Assembly: GCA_018883285.1 (NCBI GenBank)
Contig: VEQJ01000020.1
Location: 1 to 10,359, forward strand
Reading direction: 5' to 3'
Length of the DNA stretch: 10,359 nt
Source: Alphaproteobacteria bacterium
GTDB lineage: Bacteria; Pseudomonadota; Alphaproteobacteria; CAISOG01
Part shown: in pieces, positions 1-6,291 of the stretch
Position numbering within the stretch: the first letter of the stretch is position 1
How the letters are laid out: each line of letters opens with the position of its first letter
Made by a program: the position numbers and the translations under genes
Notes under the pieces: generated by a model
The model's database searches: none
Told to the model about the DNA's origin: nothing
What the model saw: only the letters and a program-made list of their open reading frames with translations

Positions 1-128
1 GCAACCATATTGAACGGCTATTCGGCAAACTCAAACAGTTCAGACGCATCGCCACACGCTACGACAAAACAGATTCAGCCTTCTTGGGATTTATCTACCT
101 CGCCTCCATCTTGCTATGGCTAAAATGA
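1..128 (+). CDS. IS5-family transposase, C-terminal end (partial)
   Basis: The window opens inside this gene. The readable frame begins at base 3 and gives 41 residues before a TGA at 126-128. The segment starts NHIERLFGKLKQFRR, then ATRYDK, and ends ILLWLK. This is the characteristic tail of IS5-type DDE transposases. The Glu in HIER is the third acidic catalytic residue, and the Lys seven positions later completes the E(6)K spacing of the family. The two catalytic Asp residues and the N-terminus would lie upstream of base 1, so I cannot tell whether the element is intact. The protein would cut and join the ends of its own insertion sequence. Its position next to lptB suggests an insertion into what is otherwise a conserved chromosomal neighbourhood. 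Family identification is confident; the IS group is not resolved. Confidence 0.88.
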   Translation, partial: NHIERLFGKLKQFRRIATRYDKTDSAFLGFIYLASILLWLK

Positions 129-142
129 ATGTCGACAGCTCC
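1..142 (+). mobile_element. Right end of an IS5-type insertion sequence (left part outside window)
   Basis: The transposase stop codon is followed within about 15 bases by GTCGACAGCTCC (131-142) and then TAG. IS5-type elements usually end very soon after the transposase stop, in a terminal inverted repeat whose outward-reading sequence resembles GGAGCTGTCGAC. This stretch fits that pattern. The left inverted repeat and one copy of any target duplication are outside the window, so the exact boundary near base 142 is an inference. Confidence 0.6.
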
Positions 143-191
143 TAGTCATTCCACTTTAAAAATCTCCAGTGCTGCAAATGTCACGATCTCT

Positions 192-235
192 GCGATACGG
201 TGCTCATGTACTTCTGGGTACACTCCCGCCGTCGC
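192..235. repeat. Imperfect inverted repeat / hairpin
   Basis: The inner stem is TGTAC (207-211) with GTACA (218-222) around a six-base loop. After a 4x4 internal loop the helix resumes with 198-202 against 227-231. After a two-base bulge it closes with GCGA (192-195) against TCGC (232-235). About 14 pairs form in total, one of them G-U. There is no T-run on either side, so it does not look like a simple terminator. Folding potential was read by eye only. Confidence 0.55.
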
Positions 236-320
236 TACGCTATGGCGCGCCTGGCCGCTCCGTTTCTCGATGCCGTAACATTTTCGCAGGCTGGATATTT
301 CTAAATTGGAACAACTATAA

Positions 321-339
321 AGCCGTGAGAGTCAAGGCT
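321..339 (-). terminator. Weak candidate terminator of the lpt operon
   Basis: Read on the minus strand, about 24 bases after the lptB stop, AGCC pairs with GGCT. Inside that, after one mismatch, TG pairs with CA around a five-base loop. The next bases are TTTATAG, a poor U-tract. The stem is short, so this is only a candidate. It is the only hairpin with any following T-run that I could find behind lptB. Confidence 0.25.
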
Positions 340-362
340 GTTGGCGAACGAATTCCTCAAAA

Positions 363-1175
363 TTACAGCGCGAAAGTTTCGCCCAAATAAACTTTGCGCA
401 CCGCCTCATCCGCAATGATTTCTGCGGGTGTGCCGTGTTTCAACACCAAACCATCGTTGATGATATAGGCACGATCAACCAGATCCAACGCCTCACGCAC
501 ATTGTGATCGGTGATAATCACCCCGATGCCACGGTTTTTCAGATGATGAATCAAGCCGCGCAAATCGGCCAGGGCTATCGGGTCAATTCCCGCAAAGGGC
601 TCGTCCAACAAAACAATGCTGGGGCGGCATGCGATGCAGCGGGCAATTTCCAGGCGGCGTCTTTCCCCCCCCGACAGGGCAACCGATGGCGAATCCATCA
701 AATGCTTAATGCCAAATTCTTCCAGCAGTTGTAACAGGGCGGCTTCGCGCACGGCGTGGTCAGGCTCCACCACCTCCAACACCGCACGCAGGTTATTGGC
801 AACGCTAAGGCCACGAAAAATCGATGGCTCCTGCGGCAAATAGCCCAAACCCAATTGGGCGCGGCGATAAATCGGCCAATGGCGAATATCCTGGCCATTC
901 AGGATGATTTCGCCCTTATCGGCCTTAACCAGGCCAACCAGCATGTAAAAACAGGTGGTTTTGCCCGCGCCATTGGGACCCATCAGCCCGACAATTTCGC
1001 CAGGCGTAACCTGAAGATCAATGCCGTGCAAAATTTCGCGCTTGCCATAGGATTTTTTCAGCCCGCGCGCTACCAACCCGCGATCCCCATGGGCATTGGC
1101 CAGGGGGCTTTGACTGGCGGCGGGGGCTTGCGCGTCAGGGAAGAGGGGGATTGTGTCGTTAAGCGGTTGGGTCAT
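363..1175 (-). CDS. lptB: LPS export ABC transporter ATP-binding protein LptB
   Basis: This is the cytoplasmic ATPase that, as a dimer under the LptFG membrane subunits, drives extraction of LPS from the inner membrane and its movement along the Lpt bridge. Every ABC motif is present in the 270 residues: Walker A GPNGAGKTT (66-74), Q-loop Gln115 in YLPQEPS, signature LSGGERRR (168-175), Walker B IVLLDEP with Glu192, and the switch His224 in ITDHN. The C-terminus VYLGETFAL is the usual LptB ending. The ATG start overlaps the lptA stop as ATGA, implying coupled translation. It leaves about 33 residues before the conserved core that are absent from compact homologues such as the E. coli protein; TTG at residue 34 is the only obvious later start. 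A run of eight G (minus strand, 665-672) encodes part of the signature motif, yet the frame is intact. Confidence 0.97.
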   Translation of the reverse strand: MTQPLNDTIPLFPDAQAPAASQSPLANAHGDRGLVARGLKKSYGKREILHGIDLQVTPGEIVGLMGPNGAGKTTCFYMLVGLVKADKGEIILNGQDIRHWPIYRRAQLGLGYLPQEPSIFRGLSVANNLRAVLEVVEPDHAVREAALLQLLEEFGIKHLMDSPSVALSGGERRRLEIARCIACRPSIVLLDEPFAGIDPIALADLRGLIHHLKNRGIGVIITDHNVREALDLVDRAYIINDGLVLKHGTPAEIIADEAVRKVYLGETFAL

Positions 1176-2191
1176 GGTTTGCCTGGCGATGAATTGCTGG
1201 TGGGTTTGCTGGGTGCTGTGGTGCCGCCACCCAAGATACCAAAAACCCGCCCCCCCGTACCAGGCAACAGCTTGCTGATACCATTTTTCATGTCAACCTC
1301 CGCCCGCGCCCCACTGAGTTGGGTTTTGTCACGGGTCAGGCTGACTTTCCCTTCCAAAATGGCCACTTGCTTAACGGGATCGTAAACGGCGCGATTGCCG
1401 CGGGCGACATCGGTAGCGGTCAGGATGGCCACATTGCCGGTGGCAATCAGTTTTTCCAGCCCGCTATCCTCAGCAGGCACCATGGATGGATTCGGCTTGG
1501 CTGGCGCGTCTGGAGTTTTGTCAGGCGCCTGGCTGCTGGCCACGGCGGCCGTATTAAGGGCTTTGGCAGCATCTATGCTGGTCTGTTTGCGCAAAAACAT
1601 CTCCACCTTGTCACTTAACAGGCGGCTGGCACCGCGGGTCATCACCACCCCACCAACCGCGACCGCCTTATTTTGCTTTTGATCAAAGTTCAACGATTCC
1701 TGGGCGGTGATCAAAATTTCCCCCTGCTCAACCCGCAACCCACCACCGCTAAGGCGCCCCGTCCCCTCCTGCAACTGAAAGCTTCCCTGGTTGCCCATTG
1801 CCTTTTGATCGCCGCGTTGCAGCTGCACATTGCCAAAGGCTTCCAATAGCCCAATCTGATCGGATTTTTTGGGATCGTAGTGGGCAACGATGCGATCAGC
1901 GGCCAGGGTTTGCCCCTGACTGCGCACCAGCACGCCGCCTTCAGCGCTGTAAATATGCTTAACCTGATCCCAGGTGATGCCATTGCTGGCCTCAACACTG
2001 ATGCCCTGATCCGCGGCCAGCGATGGATTGCTGCTGGCAGTATTGGGGGAGGTGGCCGCAGGTTGTGGGGCGGTAGCCTGCTCGGCAGGCGGCGATGACG
2101 GCTCAGCCAACGCGGGGCTGGCCAGGACTGACGCCATGGTCATCCACGCGCCCAAAAACAGGATACAGCATTTGGGGGTGTTGTGCCGCAT
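1172..2191 (-). CDS. lptA: LPS transport periplasmic protein LptA (OstA family), enlarged
   Basis: LptA is the periplasmic beta-jellyroll protein that polymerises between LptC and LptD and shields the lipid part of LPS during transit. The 339-residue product begins with a Sec signal peptide (hydrophobic 9-24, likely cleavage after ALA at 29). A Pro/Ala/Ser-rich stretch follows to about 60. OstA-type repeats follow at about 65-205, with phrases such as YSAEGGVLVRSQGQTLAADR and LEAFGNVQLQRGDQKAMGNQ. A low-complexity linker (about 212-245) separates these from a final repeat block (246-310: KLIATGNVAILTATDVARGN, AILEGKVSLTRDKTQLSGAR). E. coli LptA has about 185 residues, so this one is long because of the linkers. 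It lies 13 bases after lptC and overlaps lptB by four. I see no good ribosome binding site. An alternative label, LptA/OstA-domain protein, means the same. Confidence 0.92.
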   Translation of the reverse strand: MRHNTPKCCILFLGAWMTMASVLASPALAEPSSPPAEQATAPQPAATSPNTASSNPSLAADQGISVEASNGITWDQVKHIYSAEGGVLVRSQGQTLAADRIVAHYDPKKSDQIGLLEAFGNVQLQRGDQKAMGNQGSFQLQEGTGRLSGGGLRVEQGEILITAQESLNFDQKQNKAVAVGGVVMTRGASRLLSDKVEMFLRKQTSIDAAKALNTAAVASSQAPDKTPDAPAKPNPSMVPAEDSGLEKLIATGNVAILTATDVARGNRAVYDPVKQVAILEGKVSLTRDKTQLSGARAEVDMKNGISKLLPGTGGRVFGILGGGTTAPSKPTSNSSPGKP

Positions 2192-2204
2192 CGCAGACCA
2201 AACC

Positions 2205-2978
2205 CTAAAGATGCAGGATGGTGTGACCCAAAAAGGTCAGTTTGTTGCCATGCTGTTCAATTTTCAGCCCTTCAGCTTGCAACCGTTGATGGGGGCCCGT
2301 ACCCGATACAGGTTGTTGGCTAATTCCATCGCCATTCAACCAGTTATAGCTAAGATCCCTAAGATCCAGGCGAAAACCATCATGGCGCGCAATCTCAACC
2401 CCGCTGTTCAGGTTCAGCTGGCTGGTTGCCTGGTTCACATCCCCCTGGCTAGCGATCAGCTGCATCCGCCCATTGTTGGCCAGGCGCAATTCGGATTGGA
2501 TATTGCTTAGCCCCAGGCTTTGGCCAAGGCTGTCCAGCTTTTTTACCTCGGCCGCCGCAATCGTAAAGTGCCGACCACTGCGGTCAATGCCGCGCAATTT
2601 GGCTTCACGCATCCGATCGACGCGGGGATCCACCCCCTGCAGCTGGCCATCGCTGGCGCTGGAGTAGGTCAGTTGCGGCCAGATGACCAAAATCAGCGCC
2701 AGGGCAATCGCCACCGCCTGCAACGCCCATTTCACTTTATTGCGATGATAGCGGCTGCGCAGGGATCTGATGCGCTGCCACGGCATGCTCGCCATCGACC
2801 AAAAGTCAAAATCATTGCTGTTGGCAGAAATTCTGTTGCCCTGTTCGCCTGAATTATCCGAATGATGGGGGGTGGCATTGGCCATAGGGCTGGTCGCATC
2901 AGCAGCAATCGCCGCCTTAGATGACGCCGCATGCCGTGACGATAGATCAGCCTGTGTGGTGGAAGCCAGCAATGGCAT
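2205..2978 (-). CDS. lptC: LPS export system protein LptC
   Basis: LptC is the single-pass inner-membrane protein that docks the LptB2FG transporter to the periplasmic LptA bridge. From the ATG chosen here it has 257 residues. A polar, Ala/Ser-rich N-terminal region (1-65) comes first. A basic stretch (IRSLRSRYHRNKVKW) follows, then one membrane helix (about 83-101, ALQAVAIALALILVIWPQL) and a periplasmic OstA-like domain. The domain ends with GDGISQQPVSGTGPHQRLQAEGLKIEQ, the typical LptC C-terminal pattern. The charge distribution predicts an N-in, C-out protein. The start is uncertain: two TTG codons precede this ATG (the first at 2984). Later ATGs would give a more family-typical short cytosolic segment. 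None has a clear ribosome binding site. The gene directly precedes lptA. Confidence 0.9.
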   Translation of the reverse strand: MPLLASTTQADLSSRHAASSKAAIAADATSPMANATPHHSDNSGEQGNRISANSNDFDFWSMASMPWQRIRSLRSRYHRNKVKWALQAVAIALALILVIWPQLTYSSASDGQLQGVDPRVDRMREAKLRGIDRSGRHFTIAAAEVKKLDSLGQSLGLSNIQSELRLANNGRMQLIASQGDVNQATSQLNLNSGVEIARHDGFRLDLRDLSYNWLNGDGISQQPVSGTGPHQRLQAEGLKIEQHGNKLTFLGHTILHL

Positions 2979-3020
2979 CAACAATCAACCCGATTCGAAA
3001 GGTGTTATAAAACTGTACCA

Positions 3021-3026
3021 ATCATA
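3021..3026 (-). promoter_or_regulatory. Possible -10 element of an internal promoter for lptC-lptA-lptB
   Basis: On the minus strand the 100-base kdsD-lptC gap contains TATGAT, a five-of-six match to the sigma-70 -10 box, about 40 bases before the lptC start. The hexamer 17 bases upstream (TGGCCA) is a poor -35. The gap is the largest in this otherwise compact block, so a promoter here is plausible but unproven. The same gap holds an exact tandem copy of CGGATAAG (plus strand 3064-3079) right after the kdsD stop, whose role I cannot assign. Confidence 0.25.
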
Positions 3027-3084
3027 GCCCCTCACCCCGCTTTTGGCCAGCGGCATCAATCAACGGATAAGCGGATAAGAGGCC

Positions 3085-4125
3085 TTAGCTAAAGGCTTGC
3101 AAACAATCGTGAATATGAACCGCGCCAACCAGGCGATTATCGTCATCAACCACTGGCAAAAAATTGACCTTACGCTGGTTCAGCAAGCCAACCACCTCAG
3201 CCACCAGGGCGTTGGGGGTGGTGCGAACGGGATCCTGCGTCATCAATTCTTGCAGGGTCATGGTGGCCAAGTCCTGGCGGCCAAAGTTGCGGCGCAGCAC
3301 CCCATCGGTAAAGACGCCCACCAACTTCTGCTGATCGTCGACCACGCAAACCCCACCGATACGACCAACGGCACGCCCCATAATATCAGCGGCCTCGGCA
3401 ACCGTGGTGGTAGGCTTGGCCATCGGCAAATCCTCACCATGGCGCAAAATATCACGCACAAACAACAGGGTGCTGCCTAAGGTGCCGCCAGGGTGAAAGG
3501 TCTTATAATCGGCGCGGGAAAACCCCTTAAGCTCATGCAGGGCGACCGCCAACGCATCGCCCAACGCCAGCATCACGGTGGTGGAGGTGGTAGGCGCCAT
3601 TCCCAAGCTGCATGCCTCAGTCAATGGGGGAATCAGCAGCAGATGGTCGGAGGAGGTGGCCAACATGCTGTCGGATGACTGGGTCATCGCAATCAGCGGG
3701 ATGTTAAAGCGCTTGGCATAGGTAATCATGCTGGAAAGCTCGGCGGTATTGCCTGAGCTGGAAAGCAACAGCAGGCCATCATCGACGGTCAGCATCCCCA
3801 GGTCGCCATGGCTAGCCTCTGCCGGGTGCACAAAAAAGGCTGGCGTGCCGGTGGAGGATAGGGTGGCGGCGATTTTGCGGGCAATATGGCCAGATTTTCC
3901 CATGCCAGAAACCACCAATTTGCCCTTAATGCCTAACAGGACATCAATGACTTTGGCCAGTTGCGCATCGGGAATCTGCGCCAGGCTGGACACCCCATCA
4001 GCCTCCAAAGCAACCACGCGCCGAATAATCTGGCCGATGGTCTTAACCGAACCAGCCGCTTGTTCAGCGTTGGTGTTGGCAGGAATCATAGCAACGGGTA
4101 TAATGGTAGGAGCAACAGAGGTCAT
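3085..4125 (-). CDS. kdsD: Arabinose-5-phosphate isomerase KdsD/KpsF (SIS domain plus two CBS domains)
   Basis: The enzyme converts ribulose 5-phosphate to arabinose 5-phosphate, the first committed step to Kdo, the sugar linking lipid A to the LPS core. The 346-residue product has a sugar-isomerase (SIS) domain (about 35-205) and two CBS domains (about 223-280 and 294-346), the standard layout and length. Visible family residues are Lys77 in GMGKSGH, the EASHGDLGM segment, Glu129 in SSSGNTAE, Glu170 in PLTEACSLGMAPT and His211 in FHPGGTLG; they match catalytic positions described for E. coli KdsD. The start is set at ATG 4125. A TTG at 4137 is in frame but adds only four residues. It follows rnd by about 33 bases and is probably cotranscribed with it. 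Two forms (KdsD, KpsF) cannot be separated by sequence; the lpt context favours KdsD. Confidence 0.96.
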   Translation of the reverse strand: MTSVAPTIIPVAMIPANTNAEQAAGSVKTIGQIIRRVVALEADGVSSLAQIPDAQLAKVIDVLLGIKGKLVVSGMGKSGHIARKIAATLSSTGTPAFFVHPAEASHGDLGMLTVDDGLLLLSSSGNTAELSSMITYAKRFNIPLIAMTQSSDSMLATSSDHLLLIPPLTEACSLGMAPTTSTTVMLALGDALAVALHELKGFSRADYKTFHPGGTLGSTLLFVRDILRHGEDLPMAKPTTTVAEAADIMGRAVGRIGGVCVVDDQQKLVGVFTDGVLRRNFGRQDLATMTLQELMTQDPVRTTPNALVAEVVGLLNQRKVNFLPVVDDDNRLVGAVHIHDCLQAFS

Positions 4126-4158
4126 TAAGAGATCCAAAATACTGGGGTCAAGACAAAA

Positions 4159-4779
4159 CTAATGCGCGAATATATCCTGATCTGACCAGCCTTGTAAATC
4201 CAATTCTACCCTGTCGGCCAAAAAGTCAAAACAGGCGGTGGCCAATTCCATGCGATTTTCCCGAACCAACATGGCCTGCAGGCGGTCACGCAACCCATGC
4301 AGGTGCAACACATCGGAGGCGGCATAGGTCAACTGCTCTGGCGATAACTGCGCCGCGCCCCAGTCAGAGGACTGCTGCTGTTTCGACAGCTCCATCCCCA
4401 ACTGTTCCCGCACCAACTCCTTCAACCCATGTTTGTCGGTATAGGTGCGCACCAGCCGAGAGGCGATTTTGGTGCAAAAAACTGGCGTAGCCACCACGCC
4501 CAAATAGCGTTGGATGCTGGCCAAATCAAAGCGAGCAAAGTGAAACAGTTTGGTAATGTTGGAATTGGCCAACAGCGCCTTAAGATTGGGGGCATCATAG
4601 CCGTTGCGAAACTGTACCAAATGCACCTCCCCGCTGGGACAGCACAGTTGAATCAGACACAGTCGGTCGCGGCCAATTTGCAACCCCATGGTTTCGGTAT
4701 CAACGGCAATGCTGGGCAGCTTTTCCCATTGCGCCAAAACTTCGGCGGGCAGGTCATCGTGGTGTAAGGTAATCGTCAT
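4159..4779 (-). CDS. rnd: Ribonuclease D-type 3'-5' exonuclease, short form
   Basis: This is a DEDDy-family 3'-5' exoribonuclease, expected to trim the 3' ends of tRNA and other stable RNAs in the cytoplasm. The 206 residues hold the whole exonuclease domain. Asp27 and Glu29 are in VDTETMG, Asp85 in HFARFDLAS, and Tyr152 and Asp156 in YAASD, giving the full D-E-D-D set plus the Tyr that defines the y subgroup. No HRDC domain follows, so it is about half the length of E. coli RNase D. This compact form next to kdsD and lptC is common in alphaproteobacteria. The ATG at 4779 has AGG nine bases upstream as a modest ribosome binding site. It is the first gene of the minus-strand block. Substrate is inferred from the family only. 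Confidence 0.94.
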   Translation of the reverse strand: MTITLHHDDLPAEVLAQWEKLPSIAVDTETMGLQIGRDRLCLIQLCCPSGEVHLVQFRNGYDAPNLKALLANSNITKLFHFARFDLASIQRYLGVVATPVFCTKIASRLVRTYTDKHGLKELVREQLGMELSKQQQSSDWGAAQLSPEQLTYAASDVLHLHGLRDRLQAMLVRENRMELATACFDFLADRVELDLQGWSDQDIFAH

Positions 4780-4874
4780 GCTTTATGACCTAGCAGCATT
4801 CGCCGCAAATGCAAAGAACTTTTACCATGATCTTGCCAACCCTTGCTGTTTATCAAAAGCATCTGCATAGTAGT
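4780..4874. promoter_or_regulatory. Divergent promoter region between rnd and the SRP RNA gene
   Basis: This gap must start transcription leftward into rnd-kdsD-lpt and rightward into the SRP RNA. For the RNA, TTGCTG (4843-4848), a 17-base spacer and CATAGT (4866-4871) sit where a sigma-70 promoter would place the start near 4876. The match is three of six and four of six bases, so it rests on position as much as sequence. I could not find a convincing -35/-10 pair for rnd. Confidence 0.4.
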
Positions 4875-4978
4875 GGGTGGAGGTTGGCTGGCGGGCAATC
4901 CTGTGGGTAACCCGGTCAGGGTCGAAAGACAGCAGCCGTAACCATTAAGGGTTGGGTCGTCATGTCCAACCTCCACCA
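4875..4978 (+). ncRNA. ffs: Signal recognition particle RNA, small bacterial (4.5S) type
   Basis: The RNA pairs with Ffh to form the particle that brings ribosomes making membrane proteins to FtsY. The apical domain is unmistakable: GGTCAGG (4914-4920), a three-base stem GTC/GAC capped by a GAAA tetraloop (4924-4927), then AGCAGCC (4931-4937). The symmetric loop CAGG/AGCA that Ffh's M domain reads is intact. The ends form a perfect 12-bp helix, GGTGGAGGTTGG (4876-4887) with CCAACCTCCACC (4966-4977). The roughly 103-nt length fits the 4.5S class without an Alu domain. The tetraloop is GAAA instead of the commoner GGAA, still a GNRA loop. Ends are set from the helix and may be off by a few bases. 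No clear T-run terminator follows; the closing helix is followed by AAAGCGTCTTAATATTTTG. Confidence 0.93.
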
Positions 4979-5006
4979 AAGCGTCTTAATATTTTGTCCG
5001 TGGGAT

Positions 5007-5011
5007 AGGAG
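5007..5011 (+). promoter_or_regulatory. Ribosome binding site that fixes the GspF/PilC-like start
   Basis: AGGAG lies seven bases before GTG 5019. The upstream in-frame ATG at 4962 is within the 3' arm of the SRP RNA helix, and no comparable site precedes it. The GTG start is therefore preferred. Confidence 0.7.
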
Positions 5012-5856
5012 CTTCGTTGTGACCATTAATCTTTCCCCCTTATCCAACAATGCGGCCAGCAATCCCCTGAAAACCCTGCCCTGGTGGCGGCGGGAATATC
5101 TAACCCTGTCTTATCGCCTGACTTTTATTAAGGAATTTGCCTTTCACCTGAAATGTGGGCTAAGCGGTGAAAAAGCTTTGGAGGCGGTGATTACCAGCAA
5201 TGCGGATTATTTCAGCCGTCCGATTTTTCAACAGGTGCTTAGCGCCCTGGCCGCGGGCGGCAGTTTTCAGGATGCCCTGCGCTATACCCAAATGCTGCAA
5301 CGGCGGGATTTGGAATGGCTGGCCACCCCCCTGGGTCACCTAAGCCTGTATGATCGTTTGGACGTTTTGATTAATCGCTTGGAGCGCACCGCCAAATTCT
5401 GGCATTTCTCCACCCCCAATTTCTGGTTTCACTGGATTGCCTTTGCCTTTGTGGGCTTTACCCTATACGCCTATGGCGATAAAATTTTCCCCTTAGCCGA
5501 TGAAACCAGTGTGTGGAGCCGTTTTGCCTCCCCCGATCGGTTAGAAGCCCTTAAGCATCTAATTTGGATGAACCATTTGCTGGTCAACATTGCCATTTTG
5601 GGTGCCTTGGCCATGATTTTGTATCTGGTTGGCTTTGCCCTGTATTTCAAAACCCGCTTGGGTCGCTGGTTATCGCCATTTTTGGTGACGCGCAGCTTGC
5701 TGTACCGTTTTTTGGCGGGTGACACGCTGTTCAGCCTGGCACAGCTGGTGCGAAAGGGGGTACCGTTGGCGCAGGCGGTATCGGTGTTGCAACCAACCGC
5801 CCACCCCCTGATGGCGGATCGCTTGCAACAAGCCGCCGCCATCTTTGCGGCGGGCG

Positions 5857-5862
5857 CCCCCC
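5857..5862 (+). other. Six-C run at the frameshift point
   Basis: Frame 0 reads GCC CCC CGC across the run. Slipping back one base after CCC gives CCC CCG CAG CAG, which restores a continuous T2SSF-like protein (GAPPQQALAKLLP). One missing C, or two additional Cs removed, would explain the break equally well. No classic X-XXY-YYZ slippery heptamer is in the correct phase, although a single P-site CCC-to-CCC slip would work. Confidence 0.6.
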
Positions 5863-6268
5863 GCAGCAGGCCTTGGCCAAGCTGTTGCCTGGTGGTCAGG
5901 CGGCGGGCAGCGCCGATTATTATCAAGACAGCGGCTATTTGGCTGATTGGCTTGAACATCTGGCGGGGCGCACCATTCGGTTTAGCTCTGAACTTTATAC
6001 CATCATCAAGTTTAATATTAAGACAATGGCGGAAGCCTTTGTGGTGGTGGCCTTAACTTATATTATCTGGACAACACAAACGCTTACCAATGTATCGTTG
6101 AACTTTTCGATGGCCAGTCTGGCGGCATCTGCCCAAACCTTGCAAGAGTTGCAGTCGGAGCAAAAACCTCCGCTACAACAGCCCCAATCGCAACCTCAGA
6201 TACAACCCCAGCCTGAATTGCAACAGCCCGCCGCCCCCGCAACGGTATCGCCGCCGGTGATGCCCTAA
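5861..6268 (+). pseudogene. 3' part of the GspF/PilC-like gene in the -1 frame
   Basis: This is the continuation of the preceding gene, not an independent gene. It encodes about 135 residues: a soluble segment (ADYYQDSGYLADWLEHLAGR), a hydrophobic helix (AFVVVALTYIIWTTQTL), then a Gln/Pro-rich tail. The first in-frame start-like codon, TTG 5873, has no ribosome binding site, so separate translation is unlikely. The stop is 23 bases before dnaX. Confidence 0.6.
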
Positions 6269-6291
6269 CGGCCAAGCAGGAAAGCATTATC

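Larger units (their letters stand above)
145..362. other. Intergenic stretch between the IS end and lptB; possible dispersed repeat
   Basis: I see no convincing gene here. Three frames stay open over most of it. One is the plus frame 169-390, which runs over the 3' end of lptB. Another is a plus frame from 146 that stops soon after 300. The third is a 61-codon minus-strand frame (149-331) with no ATG. None resembles a protein I recognise, and mutual openness in GC-rich DNA is weak evidence. What stands out is an inverted repeat (192-235) and two near copies of a short segment (about 184-200 and 232-248) that both translate to SLRYGA in the plus frame. A degenerate dispersed repeat fits these facts better than a protein gene. 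Confidence 0.45.
5019..6268 (+). pseudogene. GspF/PilC-like type II secretion or type IV pilus inner-membrane protein, frameshifted
   Basis: Joining two frames gives a 416-residue protein, a normal length for the T2SSF family of assembly-platform proteins. Residues 33-130 (LTFIKEFAFHLKCGLSGEKALE and onward) look like the first T2SSF domain. Membrane helices follow at about 137-152 and 184-208. Residues 223-320 resemble the second domain (LAGDTLFSLAQLVRKGVPLAQAV). A last helix is at 340-355 and a Gln/Pro-rich tail at 376-416. Frame 0 is good up to residue 281 (codon 5859-5861) and then loses similarity; it runs on to a stop at 6054-6056. The -1 frame carries the rest. The shift falls in the C-run 5857-5862. 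No ATPase, pilin or other secretion gene is nearby, so the role is unknown. A true mutation, programmed or transcriptional slippage, or a sequence error are all possible. Confidence 0.75.

Noticed and set aside
149..331. 61-codon minus-strand open stretch
   Set aside because: It has no ATG near its beginning and no known homology by eye; it is better explained as part of the possible repeat.
169..390. 73-codon plus-strand reading frame across the IS-lptB gap
   Set aside because: It runs into the 3' end of lptB on the other strand, has no recognisable domain and no clear ribosome binding site.
756..1385. Long plus-strand reading frame opposite lptB and lptA
   Set aside because: It is antisense to two clearly functional genes and shows no family features.
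3041..3057. Hairpin CCGCT/AGCGG in the kdsD-lptC gap as a terminator
   Set aside because: No T-run follows on either strand, and the downstream lpt genes would be expected to be cotranscribed.
4962..5018. ATG 4962 as the start of the GspF/PilC-like protein
   Set aside because: It lies in the SRP RNA closing helix and has no ribosome binding site, while GTG 5019 has AGGAG at ideal spacing.
5471..5959. 162-codon minus-strand reading frame opposite the GspF/PilC-like gene
   Set aside because: The plus strand there encodes convincing membrane helices; the antisense frame has no recognisable motif.
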